NCBI GenBank assembly: GCA_964059195.1
Contig: CAXKWD010000005.1
Location: 41,803,825-41,867,824 of the forward strand
Direction of reading: 5' to 3'
DNA length: 64,000 bases
DNA from: Ectobius pallidus
Taxonomy: Eukaryota > Arthropoda > Insecta > Blattodea > Ectobiidae
Positions 1 to 10,618 of the stretch are shown piece after piece. Numbering within the stretch: the stretch's first letter is position 1; every line of letters begins with the position of its first letter. The notes under the pieces were generated by a model. The model worked only from the letters and a program-made list of their open reading frames with translations, did not search any database and was not told the DNA's origin. Both the position numbers and the translations under genes were made by a program.

Positions 1-125
1 ATTCAACAACCACATCAATCCACTGATCATTCCTACAAACATTCCACCAGGCCCACATCTCAGAAGACTCAAAAGGAAAAGACATTCGGATCTTAGATTA
101 TGAGAATCAACATTTACTAAAACTC

Positions 126-126
<1 letters not shown>

Positions 127-183
<57 letters not shown>
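127..183. repeat. (AAT)n microsatellite, probable 3' tail of the adjacent SINE
   Basis: A run of AAT trinucleotides ends where the minus-strand SINE body ends, so it is probably the SINE tail, or the SINE joined to a pre-existing microsatellite. A second (AAT)n run lies on the other side of the SINE. Confidence 0.9.
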
Positions 184-184
<1 letters not shown>

Positions 185-493
185 CTAAACTCCGTGGCGC
201 CACATCCCTCGAGGGACTTGGCCTACCACCCGACCGCTCCGTCATCTATCACACAAGCAGATGGCAGGATTGGGGGCATGTGGTCAGCATGCCTACACCC
301 ACGGCCGTTAATGGTGGTTTTCATGACCGGAGCCGCTACTTCTCATCAAGTAGCTCCTCAGTTTGAATCATGAGGCTGAGTGCACCTCTTCCATACCTCC
401 CTACCTCAGAAAAATCCAACGAGGTACCGGGAATCGAACCCGGGCCGACGGATCTGCAGTCAGCGAAGCTAACCACAAGACCACGCCGGCGGT
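184..493 (-). mobile_element. tRNA-derived SINE, family A, copy 1
   Basis: On the minus strand the element opens with a tRNA-like head. An A-box-like segment lies at 471-483 and a perfect pol III B box, GGTTCGATTCC, at 430-440. A 240-bp unrelated body follows and ends in (ATT)n. Head, body and simple-repeat tail are the hallmarks of a tRNA-SINE. The body is recognisably shared with a second copy near 18.1 kb, for example the blocks around GAGGCTGAGTG and GGGGGCAT. A true tRNA gene is unlikely because the sequence continues as a body and a cloverleaf cannot be drawn cleanly. Confidence 0.8.
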
Positions 494-521
494 CAATAAT
501 AATAATAATAATAATAATAAT
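494..521. repeat. (AAT)n microsatellite on the 5' side of SINE A
   Basis: AAT repeats flank the head side of SINE A. With the tail at 127-183, the SINE sits inside a trinucleotide tract. Confidence 0.85.
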
Positions 522-2382
522 ACAACCGGGACTGTCGCTGGACTGAACCCCGGAAACAAGTGTCAAGTTCTTTTATTTCTGCTGTAATTAGCAGAACTAC
601 TGTATAATGCATTACATACAATAAAGTTACCAAACTATTTTTTAAAAACTTAATGAAACAGCTCTTTCAATTTTCTACATCTCTAGTAAAGTAGTCCCAC
701 GTTTTTTTAGGTTTATTAGTTACCTCTAGTGCTAACTACCATTATTTGGGGGTCTATTTATTGAAAAATGCATTCCCTTTAAAAGGTAGTATTACATGGA
801 AACAACCGAATTAGCTATAACTTATTGCTGGGAACACATATTCTCTCTCTGTTGTCAGTTGATCGAGCATGTAATTTTATTTCGTGTTTTCAATTGGAAA
901 TCACATGAAAATACATATTACTCTGGTAACTAAAATTGAACATTGCAGGCGTCATAAAATGTCTGAGATAGGATTCTATGCCATAGCCATTGTAATAATA
1001 GGAATTTGGAAATAAATCCAGTAATTGGAAGAATTCGTGAGATACAAGATCACAACAATAGACCAGAGACTGTATAGAAGATGTAATAACCGTAAAATAT
1101 TCTTATCAGTGATCTAACAACTCACAGGATTTTAAAAATAAGTACACAACGAGAATATGAAATTATTATTGTAACGTATGCTCGTTAAAAATATAAAAAA
1201 ATATATTAACTTTCAATAGTTCTATTTGGAAATGATAGTTTTACCGTCTCATTACACGAATCGATCAGTTGTAAACAAACATTTTTTTTTAACTTTTAAA
1301 AGCGGCAATCAGTTTATATTAGAAGGAATCCATGTAACATAATGTGAATTCGCTGCTTCCTTAGGGGCTACCTCTGATGGGAGGCTGTTTTTAAGTTATT
1401 CTTCGTTTTTGTACAAATAACTCATTACTCTTAAATGAACGCTTAATACAATGTACAGATAACTCACCTTGATGGATTGTATTCTTCGTAGATACTAAAA
1501 TTAAAAACTATACATTTTATTATTGACTCACAAAACTTTCACACAACTAACAAAGAAATTCTATTAAAATTTACAGCACAAAAAATTTTAAAAAAGCATA
1601 ATTTATATTTACAAGGGCCGTAGCCTCCTGAAACTTTGCAGACGTACATACTAGGCTACATGGTACAATTTTTATGGAAACAAAAGATCTTTTCTTATCT
1701 AAAATAACAAAATGTTCACCTGTCTCCCATGAGGGCATAATAGAATAATAATATCGTACATTCATGCTCTTTGCTCGGAAATATATAATCGAGGAATTTA
1801 CTGGTAATAACTATCCATCCTTTTTCACCCATTTGGTTTTAGTTCCGCTTATTTCGCAATACGAACAGCGACGTGACAGGGGAAGGCATTATATGATTAT
1901 CGAACAAATAGAGGTTTTAGTATTCTGAATTATAACTGTCAAGAGAATACCTTTAATACTATCAACGTCGTCCAGTTGCATCACAAGTATGCCCATTTAG
2001 GCCTCCTTAAAGAGCATTTACACACGAACAGCAAGTCAGGTAAAATAATACAACTACATATAATTGTTACACACTTCTTTCAGCAAATGAATGCACAATT
2101 TCTTGAAGATGAGACAGTTTTATACTCATGATAAATCTCGTTAAAAGTTCAGTTAAGAAAATCTGTAATAAGCCACGCTTTTAAAAGAAGAATTCTTATA
2201 AAGTTTTTAATTTGTTTATTTATTCTGATCAACGAACACATGTTAAAAACACTATATGAATGTGGTCAGCCACATTTATTTAATTCTGTTAACAGGCCTT
2301 AATGACACATAAGATAGATAGGCCTACTGTAGTATAAAAGGCCACCTACATAATACCAGACATTTCTTGTTAGTGTGCTATC
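522..2382. other. Unassigned AT-rich DNA
   Basis: I see only short chance open frames and homopolymer runs, and no recognisable protein, terminal repeat or RNA gene. Confidence 0.5.
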
Positions 2383-2459
2383 ATAATAATAATAATAATA
2401 ATAATAATAATATTTATTATTATTATTATTATTATAATTATTATTATTATTATTATTAT
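2383..2459. repeat. Palindromic (TAA)n/(TTA)n tract at a LINE 3' end
   Basis: About nine ATA/TAA units are followed directly by TTA units, so the tract can fold on itself as one long hairpin. Read on the minus strand, the TTA half is the (TAA)n tail of the LINE that follows. The other half may be the target microsatellite in opposite polarity. Confidence 0.8.
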
Positions 2460-4257
2460 CTTCACTGTCACAACTAATAATATCGATTTTTGAGTGGACG
2501 GTCCCAAGAGACAAGTCCATTCAAATTCTATTGCGATGACAGGAATGCTCTGGTCAGGTTACAGGTGCTAAGGATGACGGACTTTTGCAGTTTTATGTAC
2601 ATGGAAGGCGAAAGTCCAATCATTTCCAGGCTGCTCCTGAGCTTCTTAGGGATCAGTCCAGTTGCAGAGATGACGATAGGTATCACATATACTTCTTTTT
2701 GCCTCCAAATTGTCTTTATTTCTTCAGCTAGAATAGTGTATTTGGTGATTTTTTCGTTCCAAGTTGTCTGTAGGTTGTGGGAGTTAGGGATGGCAACATC
2801 TATGATATATGTAACGGATGTGGAACGGGCAGTTAGAACAACATCCGGCTTGTTGCAATTTATTGGTTTGTCAGTTATTATAGTTCTATTCCAGTATAGT
2901 TGATATAATGAGTTTTGCAGGACTACCAATCGCTAATATTTGTAGTATGGCGTTTTATCACCAATGGACTGGTGTAGAATTTTGGCTACTTGGTCACGGC
3001 GATGGAGGTAACTAGTTGGTGCCAGTATCCTACAACCATAGATTACATGCTGAATCGTTTCCCTTGATTCTTTGCATTTTCTGCAGATATCTTCAATATT
3101 TTGCTACTTTATTATGACCTTCTTGTAATTGTTAGTTGTTATAACCTGGTCTTGAATCGCCAGCATGAAACCTTCAGTTTCCGTAAACAGATCTGCCTGT
3201 GCCAGCCACTTGTTCGACGCTTCCCTATCGACAAAATCATGGTTGAGTTCGGCAGGGTGCTGGCAATTGAGTGATTTGCTTAGGCATTTAGTCACTAGCT
3301 GATTATGGTATACTTGCTCTGATGGGATGCGAACATCCTCTCTGTTATGTAGATTGAGTGGGCTGTAATCGTAATCTGCTAAGCAAACAGCTATATGCAA
3401 TGGTGCAGACCTTGTGAAGAAATAGATTCTCAGGCTTGTTATCTGTTTCGCATGTAGCTAGTGTATGTCAATAAACCCTCGTCCGCCAGAACTTCTCGGG
3501 ATACAAATTCTCTCGATAGCAGCTTTGGGGTGATGCACTCGGTGCTTGGTTAAGATAACCCTTGTTTTAACAGCTATTGGGTCAAGATCACTTATAGCCC
3601 ATTTGACAGTGCCAAATGTAAATGTGAGGGCAGGTATGGCATAGGTATTTATTGCTTGAAACGTGTTTTTTTTTCGTTCAGCTTTGATTTCAGGATTTCT
3701 GGTAGCCTTGTATAGTACTCAGTCGTAATTTTTGCCTTTATTTCTTTGTGGAAAATATGTTTTGCTTTCATGAGTCCTAGGTATCTGTAGGTATCTGATT
3801 CATTCATCGCTTCTATATGGCCGCCTCCCTCCAAGTCAAACCCAGTTGTAAGTGTCTTACCTTTTTCCACCTTAAGAGTTTTACACTTCTCAGGACCAAA
3901 AGTCATTTTAATACCATTGGGAAAAGTTTCCGTTGTTCTAAGGAGCTGCTGCAAATGGTGCTCTGTTGAGGCATACAATGTGATATCATCCTTGTACAAC
4001 AGATGACTAAGGAGATGTTGGACTATAGTTGCATATTTTATCTTGAATCCATATCCTGTTGAGTTTAGTAACGTTGAGAGTGGATTGAGTGCCATACCAA
4101 AGCATAGAGGACTTAGGCTGTCTCCTTGGAAAATGCCTCTTCTTACAGGAATAGGATTTGTGAGCAAGCTAGTTCCATTACAATTGACTTGGAGTACCGT
4201 TTTCCATGAGGACATAAGAGAGTGTAAAAGCCCTACGATTTTCGGATCTATATACGC
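2460..4257 (-). pseudogene. 5'-truncated LINE, R2/R4/Dong-like (RT plus restriction-like endonuclease)
   Basis: The minus strand encodes, in order, reverse transcriptase, a linker, a CCHC finger and a C-terminal endonuclease. RT motifs: QGDSLSPLCFGMALNPLS is the motif-4 region; the active-site box reads LLYKDDITLYA, a degraded form of the usual YxDD box; YRYLG follows. The CCHC finger reads CRKCKESRETIQHVIYGC near 3050-3100. The endonuclease shows KPDVVL followed by IIDVAIP, the PD...D signature of restriction-like endonucleases in R2-type LINEs. Breaks: a frameshift near 3650 beside a poly-T run, and two in-frame TAG stops (near 3104 and 2932). The 5' end is lost at about 4257, where a fold-back repeat starts. 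A (TAA)n tail is known for Dong/R4 elements and supports that clade; the exact clade is inference. Confidence 0.82.
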
Positions 4258-4360
4258 TATTTACACCCCAAAAGGGGTTGATTTTATGAAGGGGTTGTTT
4301 TTAAGGTCAAACAATTTTTTGCACAAACGGATAAGTTACAACATTATAAGTCGTCTAGAG

Positions 4361-7107
4361 CAGTGTTTTTCAACCTGTGGGTCGCGACCCCCTGGGGGGT
4401 CGCGGAGCCTCTGTAGGGGGGTCGCGAGAGGTCGAGAAAACTTCAGTTTTTTTATACGACATATAATTTGTGAGACTTAAATAAAAAGTCGATAAGAGTT
4501 AAAATTATTATATTTAACAAAATTTCCATATAATCAATCATACAAGTCAGAAAAATGCTAGTTTAAAACATGTTATTACAAAAAAAAGATATATTAAAAA
4601 TGTGTTTAAATAGAAAATGATTACATCTGTGCTTGATTATCTTAAATAGCAGTATGTATTGTTAACGCAAAATGATACTTTATGTTATTTACACAAACTC
4701 ATTAACAAGAAATAAAACCTTCGAGTAATCGTTCATTTTAATGTGAAGGTTGCGCTTGAGTTTGTTCAATTAATTTCTCCCATCGTGGATCCGTTTTTGC
4801 CACATTAAGTATTAAATCGTTTTCCAAATTTAAGCTATTTCTTAGTTTACATTTTATTCGCGCCATTGAGGAAAATGCCAACACGCACAAGTACGAGGTA
4901 GAAAATGGAATCAAACACTTCAAAGCTTCGGTTGTTAATTCCGGGTATTCTGTTCTTCTTTTTAACCAAAACGTATCCAAATTTTCAGACTTGAATTCCA
5001 AGTGTAACATCCCATCGGCAGATAGTTCCAGCAGATTCTCTTTGAGCTTAGTTGCTAAATTTGCCTCGTTTATAGCTGCATTTAAAAACGGATTTAAGAT
5101 CCATCTTTGCCCAGTGTTATCCGATATCTCTAGCAGTGAGAAGTAATGACACAATTCTTTCTTCAAATTATGTAACACCATTTTCATACCAGATATATAT
5201 GAGTTGATGTTGATCTCGCTTCCGACTTCTTCAATGAAAGACTGTGTGGACGAAAATGAATCAAAGTTGTTTTGATTTATAGATGATGACAACAATTCAA
5301 TTTTTTTATAAAGCCATGGAGTTTGTCTTTTGCTGTAATGACATTTTCATCACGCCCTTGAAGACTTTTATTCAAGTTATTTAAATGTTCAAATAAGTCA
5401 GAAAGAAAAGCCAATTTTAAAAGGAATTCCGGGTCAGAAATGAATTCAGAGTAATGTGACTTGGCTTGCTGTAAATATACCAATAGTTCAGCGCGAAGTT
5501 CCATAACTTTGGTCAGTACTTTGCCTTTTGATAACCACCTAACCTCTGTATGGTAAAGCAAATTGCGGTGTAGTGTCCCCATATCTTCACAAATGATTCG
5601 AAACAATCGAGTCTGCAACGCTTTTCCTTTAATAGAATTTACAATGTTAATAATAATATTAAGAACTTGACTGTATTCTTGCGGTAAGGATTTGGCTGCA
5701 AGAGCTTGGCGATGGAGAAAGCAATGCATCCAACAAGCGTTTGGCATCTGTTCTTTCAGTCTAGCAATAAATCCACTCTTCGCACCAGTCATGGCTTTTG
5801 CTCCGTCACTACAAATAGCAATGCATTTTTGTGCCCAATCGATATTCATATCTTGCGTAGCTTCAAGGAACATGTCATGCAAGCATTGACCAGTAGTATT
5901 TTTGGGAAGTGCCTTGCAAAATAGTATTTCTTCCATTATTATTTCATTGGATTCAAAACGCACAAAAACTACAAATTGCGCACAACCCGCAATATTCGTT
6001 GATTCATCAAATTGCAAGGATACAAAATAACTTATCTTTATTTTTTCTATGACTTGATCACGAACATCAGACGCCATATTGCTTATCCTGCGTTGAATGG
6101 TATTGCCAGAGAGAGGTATACTTTTGAGATTTTCGACCTCTTGCTTGCCAAACTTAATCTCTGCTATATCTAAAGCCGCTGGTAAAATCAAATTTTCGGC
6201 AATACTGTGAGATTTCCCTGCTTTAGCCACACGAAAAGCTACTCGATAACTAGCGAGCAACGCTTTCTCATTTAGGTTGGACATTTGTCCTATAGCAGTT
6301 TTTTGATGTTCAAGAGCTTTTAATTTTCGCTAAAAAAATTCCACGGGTTTATTTTTTTCATTAGGATGTTTTGTGTTTAGGTGGCGTACCAACTTCGATG
6401 GCTTCATGCTTTCTCTTGACAAAATTTCAAAGCAAATTACGTACTGCGGTTTACTGTCAATCACAGTAAACCCAAATTTTAAATAATTGTCGTCATAAAG
6501 ACGTTTTTTCTTTATTCCACTACTCCCGCTAGACGTTGATGGTTCTGATGATCTTTTCAGGAATTTATCCATTTTCAATTATAACAACTCAAATAAATAC
6601 GTACCGTAAAACAAGTGGTTCGCGCTCTTCAATCAACTAAACAGCAGACATGACCACGCGTGACTTACGCTCACAAATCAGTCTATAATTACTCCAACTC
6701 CAAGGCACCTTACAGTCCACATAACACCGAATTTACACTTCTGAATCGTTTTCACTTATCGGGATTGCTTCTGATTCGACTTCCTTCGCTGTCTTGCATC
6801 AAACTGTCATGGCCGCGGTTGACCGCCGTATTTATAGGCCAGCGCATTCTAGCGAGAATTATCTCGAAGCGTAAAGAAATGTCTCGAAACTTGTGGATCT
6901 TTCGTGGACTACCAGCGCCATCTGTTGCTAACATCCGGAACCTGCACTAGTTCCTAGTGTTACCAACAGATGGCGCAAATAACGCAAACGCCTAAAATTG
7001 TTGTAAGTATTACATATTTTTAACATACATGGAAAAAGGGGTTGGGGGTCGCGAAATATTTTTTGATACTAGGGGGGTCGTGTCATGAAAAAGGTTGAAA
7101 AACACTG
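4361..7107 (-). mobile_element. Near-complete hAT transposon (Charlie-like)
   Basis: The ends are CAGTGTTTTTCAACC and its exact inverse, a 15-bp perfect terminal inverted repeat. Subterminal GGTCGCGACC-type sequence is present on both sides. The flanks are GTCTAGAG and GTCTAGAC (4353-4360, 7108-7115), an 8-bp target duplication with one mismatch and a good match to the hAT TCTAGA preference. The element is 2747 bp long and carries a BED-finger transposase on the minus strand. The opposite fold-back arm supplies an uninterrupted version of the insertion site, which confirms the boundaries. Confidence 0.93.
4738..6578 (-). pseudogene. hAT transposase (ZBED5/SCAND3-like), two lesions
   Basis: This frame would catalyse cut-and-paste transposition. 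The product starts MDKFLKRSSEPSTSSGSSG. A BED zinc-finger region follows (CFEILSRESMKPSKLVRHL...TKHP); its first zinc-binding Cys appears replaced by Tyr (QYVIC). The DDE core shows FDESTNIAGCAQFVVF for the first Asp and CSDGAKAMTGAKSG for the second. A CWMHCFLHRQALAAK block follows, and the C-terminal hAT dimerisation region includes PFSTSYLCVLAFSSM. Reading breaks at one in-frame TAG between the BED part and the core (near 6327) and at one 1-nt frameshift in an A7 run (minus strand, near 5301-5307). Relatives include the domesticated genes ZBED5 and SCAND3; here the frame sits inside intact transposon ends, so it is a transposon copy, not a host gene. Confidence 0.92.
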
Positions 7108-7200
7108 GTCTAGACGATAGTTTTAACCCCACAACCAATCTAAAACATTTAAAATTTATTTTCAGGATTAAAAATCATAGTATGGTATGTCAAGTGTCTG

Positions 7201-8225
7201 TAACCTATTTGCCAAAAAGGCACCCCAGAAGGCAATTTTCAACCAAATACTAAAAGCTTTCCCCAGAATAATCAATATGATTAATTTTAAACTATCACTG
7301 AATTAAACTATTCCAAAGAAGGAAATATTCGTAATAAACTTTCACCCGAACAACTACTATCCCTCCCCAGAGTAATCAATATGATTAATCTTTATAATCA
7401 CTTAACGAACCCATTCCAAAGAAGGAATTATTAGTATAGTAAGCTTTCAAAATAGTTACAATCAAACCAAATAGTTGTCAGCTTGCGTCCTTAGAATATA
7501 CCAGAACTACTATACTATCACAGCATATTACAATATTACATTAATATCTCATTAACTTTAATGAATAAATATTTGCCCCATTAAATATATTATATAATGA
7601 AATTTGTATGACCAAAAGTATCAAGCTGTATATATAGATAAATCAAAGGGAATACGGACAGAAACAATTTCGAATAGCCTAACGCACTGCGAGGTGAAGT
7701 CTCCAAACCGATAGCAAGCAGTTATGAGTCAACTGTTTATATTACACAATCAAAACTAGAATTAGCCTCACATTGACTTCAAAGTTAAATTACCACAAAT
7801 TACGGAATTCTGTGAATTTACTTGGACAATGTAACAGATTCTACGATACAACATAAAACGCTAACTGGCCAATATAACTGCCATATGAATGCAAACAAAT
7901 TATTTAAAATATTCACGACTTAATCCAAACATCCTCTATCCACAAATGACGCACTGCTTAATATACTGAAACTACATCTTGAAGACTAGACTATGTAGCC
8001 GCTCCGATCCAGCTTAAATGGTTTAATGTTAGCTCATGTTGAACTCCAGCTGGTATCTGACCGGTGTCTGACTGGTGCCTACCACCTGAGTAATTCTTAA
8101 TCACGTGTCACGAGAAAAGCAAACTCACCCCACCGGCCTGATAAGGGGAGGAGAGGGGGAAATAGAACACCAAAGATAATAGAAAGAAAAGCGATGGTGG
8201 TGGCCTCAAGCCGTCACACCCTTTC
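7201..8225. repeat. Fold-back interior with a roughly 105-bp direct duplication
   Basis: Two diverged direct copies lie near 7260-7346 and 7367-7452; both contain AATCAATATGATTAAT and CCAAAGAAGGAA. The rest is AT-rich with no open frame of interest. Confidence 0.6.
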
Positions 8226-8425
8226 GGGGTGTAAATAGGTTATAGACACTATGATTTTTTTAATCTTCAAAATAAAATTTAAATGCGTTAGAATGGTTGT
8301 GGGGTGAAAACGACCCTCTGGATGACTTATAATGGCTTAACTTGTCCGTTTGTGCATAAAATTGTTTGACCTTGAAAAGCCACCCCTTCATAATATCAAC
8401 CCCTTTTGGGGTGTAAGTATGGTCG

Positions 8426-8729
8426 TTATAGAATATTGAAAAATAAATTTTAAATGGGCTAAAATGCTAACTACCCCTCTAGTGGGGGTGAATATTAATT
8501 CAGAAGGGCCTAACTCTATAAATGTATAACATTTTCTTATTGTTTAATATTATTTATTGTTTTTAACTTAATTGATTCAAGGATGGCATTGCAGGTGTCT
8601 GCTTTACCGACCAAAATCTTATTTTGAGGCTTAACTTTGGATAGGGGTGTCGTAGGAAGATGGGGTGACTTCATCTAAAGGCGTCGGTGGTACAGAGGGC
8701 TTGAATGCAGAAATTGTTAGGATAGGATG
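8426..8729. other. Degraded repeat unit and unassigned DNA
   Basis: 8430-8510 is a diverged partial copy of the fold-back arm (CCCCTCTAGTGGGGGTGAA region). I see nothing else up to the LTR element. Confidence 0.45.
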
Positions 8730-10618
8730 TGTAGCAATTCATTATTTTCAGATACCATTTAATTGCTACAGGATTAATAAGAATTATCAATTCTTCGCAA
8801 TAATGTAATTATTCATGAGCTGAGAGTGTTGTCGCAATAATGGATTACGTCACATTGGCAGATTAAAGAATTTATGTCTCGGTAGGCAAACAGCTGAGAG
8901 CGAGCTGGGCATTCACCCGTTTCTCCTTCCCCCTTTCTCTACTTCTCCGCTAAAGATATCTAAAGTTGTACCGAATTGCAACGCCGTATCTGTATCTGTA
9001 GCAGTGAGCTGTTCAGTTGTTTATGCATGGCCATCAAGATGGTGTCGCCTTAAAGAATTATAGTTCTCTTTGGAATTAAATTAGCACTGCGAGTGCGCAA
9101 TTACGTCATGGATCTATAGCCTATATAAAGGGTTGAAACCCTTTGTTCTCTCTCATTTGGCCTAAGAAGATTCCAGGGAAATTAGCATCATGGTGTCGTA
9201 GTGTTATGTTTTTTTAGCAGCAATATGTGAGTTGCATTTAGGCCTTTGTTCTTCATTGCTAAGGTATGTGGAAGATGTTTTGTATATTCATGTAAATCAA
9301 TGTTAGGATGTGGGAACTGCATGATAGTATAATGTAATATTCTTGTGTTTTTTCTTTTATCCAAGCATGCGTTGTATGTGTGTTTGATTTGGGAATGGTG
9401 GCATTCTGTGTTTTAATTATTATCTTATAAATGGATGTAGCATGGAAGATGCTTGAGATTTAATAGGATAGATTTGTGGCCACCATTCGGTTAAATGTAA
9501 ATGTAAATATAATTAGTTTGTTATTTGAGGCATGCTGGGATATTTTGATGGGGTCTTTTCTTAGTTTCTTGCAGTTCCTACCTTTTCTTCCTCATACCTG
9601 AAGCATGAAGTTTTTCTAAATTTATTTTTTGTATTTGTCTTCCCTGTTTGATATTTCTTCTAACCATCTGAGCCTATTTCCACCATTAGCCTAGGTGGAA
9701 GTAGTTTTTATTTAGGCCTTGTGAATGCAGTATGATGTGAATCTGCATGGGTGTGTCTGCGCAGATTATATGGTATGCATGGAACGTTTGAGGTATGTTA
9801 TTTTAATTTTAGGTTCTGTATAAAGTAATATTGTTGTTATTTAAATTATCTACTAAAATATTGATTATGTGCTTCACACCAAGAATGAAATTGTCTTCAC
9901 TATGTCTATTCCAGATTTTAACTTATATTTTGTGGTGCTTAACACCGAAAGAAATTATTCCATTGATGAATGTAATATTAAATGCATGTAATATCCTTGT
10001 AGAAGGATGTGGGAATACTTAAATTGTGTATAATGTTTTAAATTTATAGGCCATTGCATTTTGGAATTATCTGGCCGCCTGAAGTATTTATCCTAGCTTA
10101 TTTAGGTTATTAAATTAACTAAATGTTTCTAGATCCATTGTATTTAAATTAAAAGGGAATATTTAAATGTACTAACTTGTTTCTCTTCCAGGATTTAATC
10201 TTTTATTTAAAAAGGGCTTCACCCAGATAATAATGTTTGTTATGAGACCTTCAGTCTATATTAACTTTAGTTTTCAAAGTAAAATCCTTTGGTTTCATTT
10301 ATGATATATGTACACATATTGTAGAGTCATTTTCCACTGTCAGATTTTGTCTAGTCAAGAAACAGCAATAATTTTGATTTTGTAGTATGAAAGTTTTGAA
10401 TACATTTTATATTAGCTTCCATTTTTAAATGATAGTTTCTTCTTTTAGGCGAAGAGGCTGGAAAGACTTCCAAGCTCTTCGTATTTTTTGTTTCCTCCTC
10501 CCTGGTCATATTTACAGAGCCTCTGGTAGCAAGAAGATGGTGCCCAGCTGATTGAAGAGAAGAAGAAAGAGTTGTATTATTGTTGTCAAGATGACCTAGA
10601 GGGTGGGAGGGGGTTACA
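8730..10618 (+). repeat. 5' LTR, 1889 bp
   Basis: It starts TGTA and ends TACA. A perfect 9-bp hairpin (GTAGCAATT/AATTGCTAC, 8731-8769) lies at its left end. A promoter-like array lies at 9122-9157. No AATAAA polyadenylation signal was noticed. A 63-codon frame at 9831-10022 recurs in the other LTR only because the LTRs are identical; I give it no function. Confidence 0.9.
9122..9157 (+). promoter_or_regulatory. LTR core promoter: TATA box, palindrome, initiator
   Basis: TATATAAAG at 9122-9130 is followed by the 18-bp palindrome AAAGGGTTGAAACCCTTT. A TCATT initiator-like motif has its A at 9155, 33 nt from the first T of the box. That spacing fits an arthropod pol II start. If used, U3 would be about 425 bp and R-U5 about 1.46 kb. 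The same array lies at 13821-13856 in the 3' LTR. Confidence 0.65.

Larger units (their letters stand above)
4258..8425. mobile_element. Fold-back repeat with about 200-bp inverted arms, interrupted by hAT
   Basis: The left arm (4258-4360 continued at 7108-7200) and the right arm (about 8226-8420) are inverted copies at roughly 85% identity by eye. Both begin at a hairpin around CACCCCAAAAGGGGTTGA and share blocks such as AAGGTCAAACAATTTT and CACCCCACAACC. The arms enclose about 1 kb of AT-rich DNA. Weaker copies of the same unit continue past both arm ends (8190-8230, 8420-8510), so the source may be a roughly 200-bp tandem family. No coding capacity is seen apart from the hAT insertion. The superfamily is unknown. 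Confidence 0.65.

Noticed and set aside
425..493. True tRNA gene on the minus strand
   Set aside because: The B box is perfect, but the acceptor stem is not convincing and a SINE body shared with another locus follows.
5692..5924. Plus-strand frames of 65-72 codons inside the hAT
   Set aside because: They are shadows of the minus-strand transposase.
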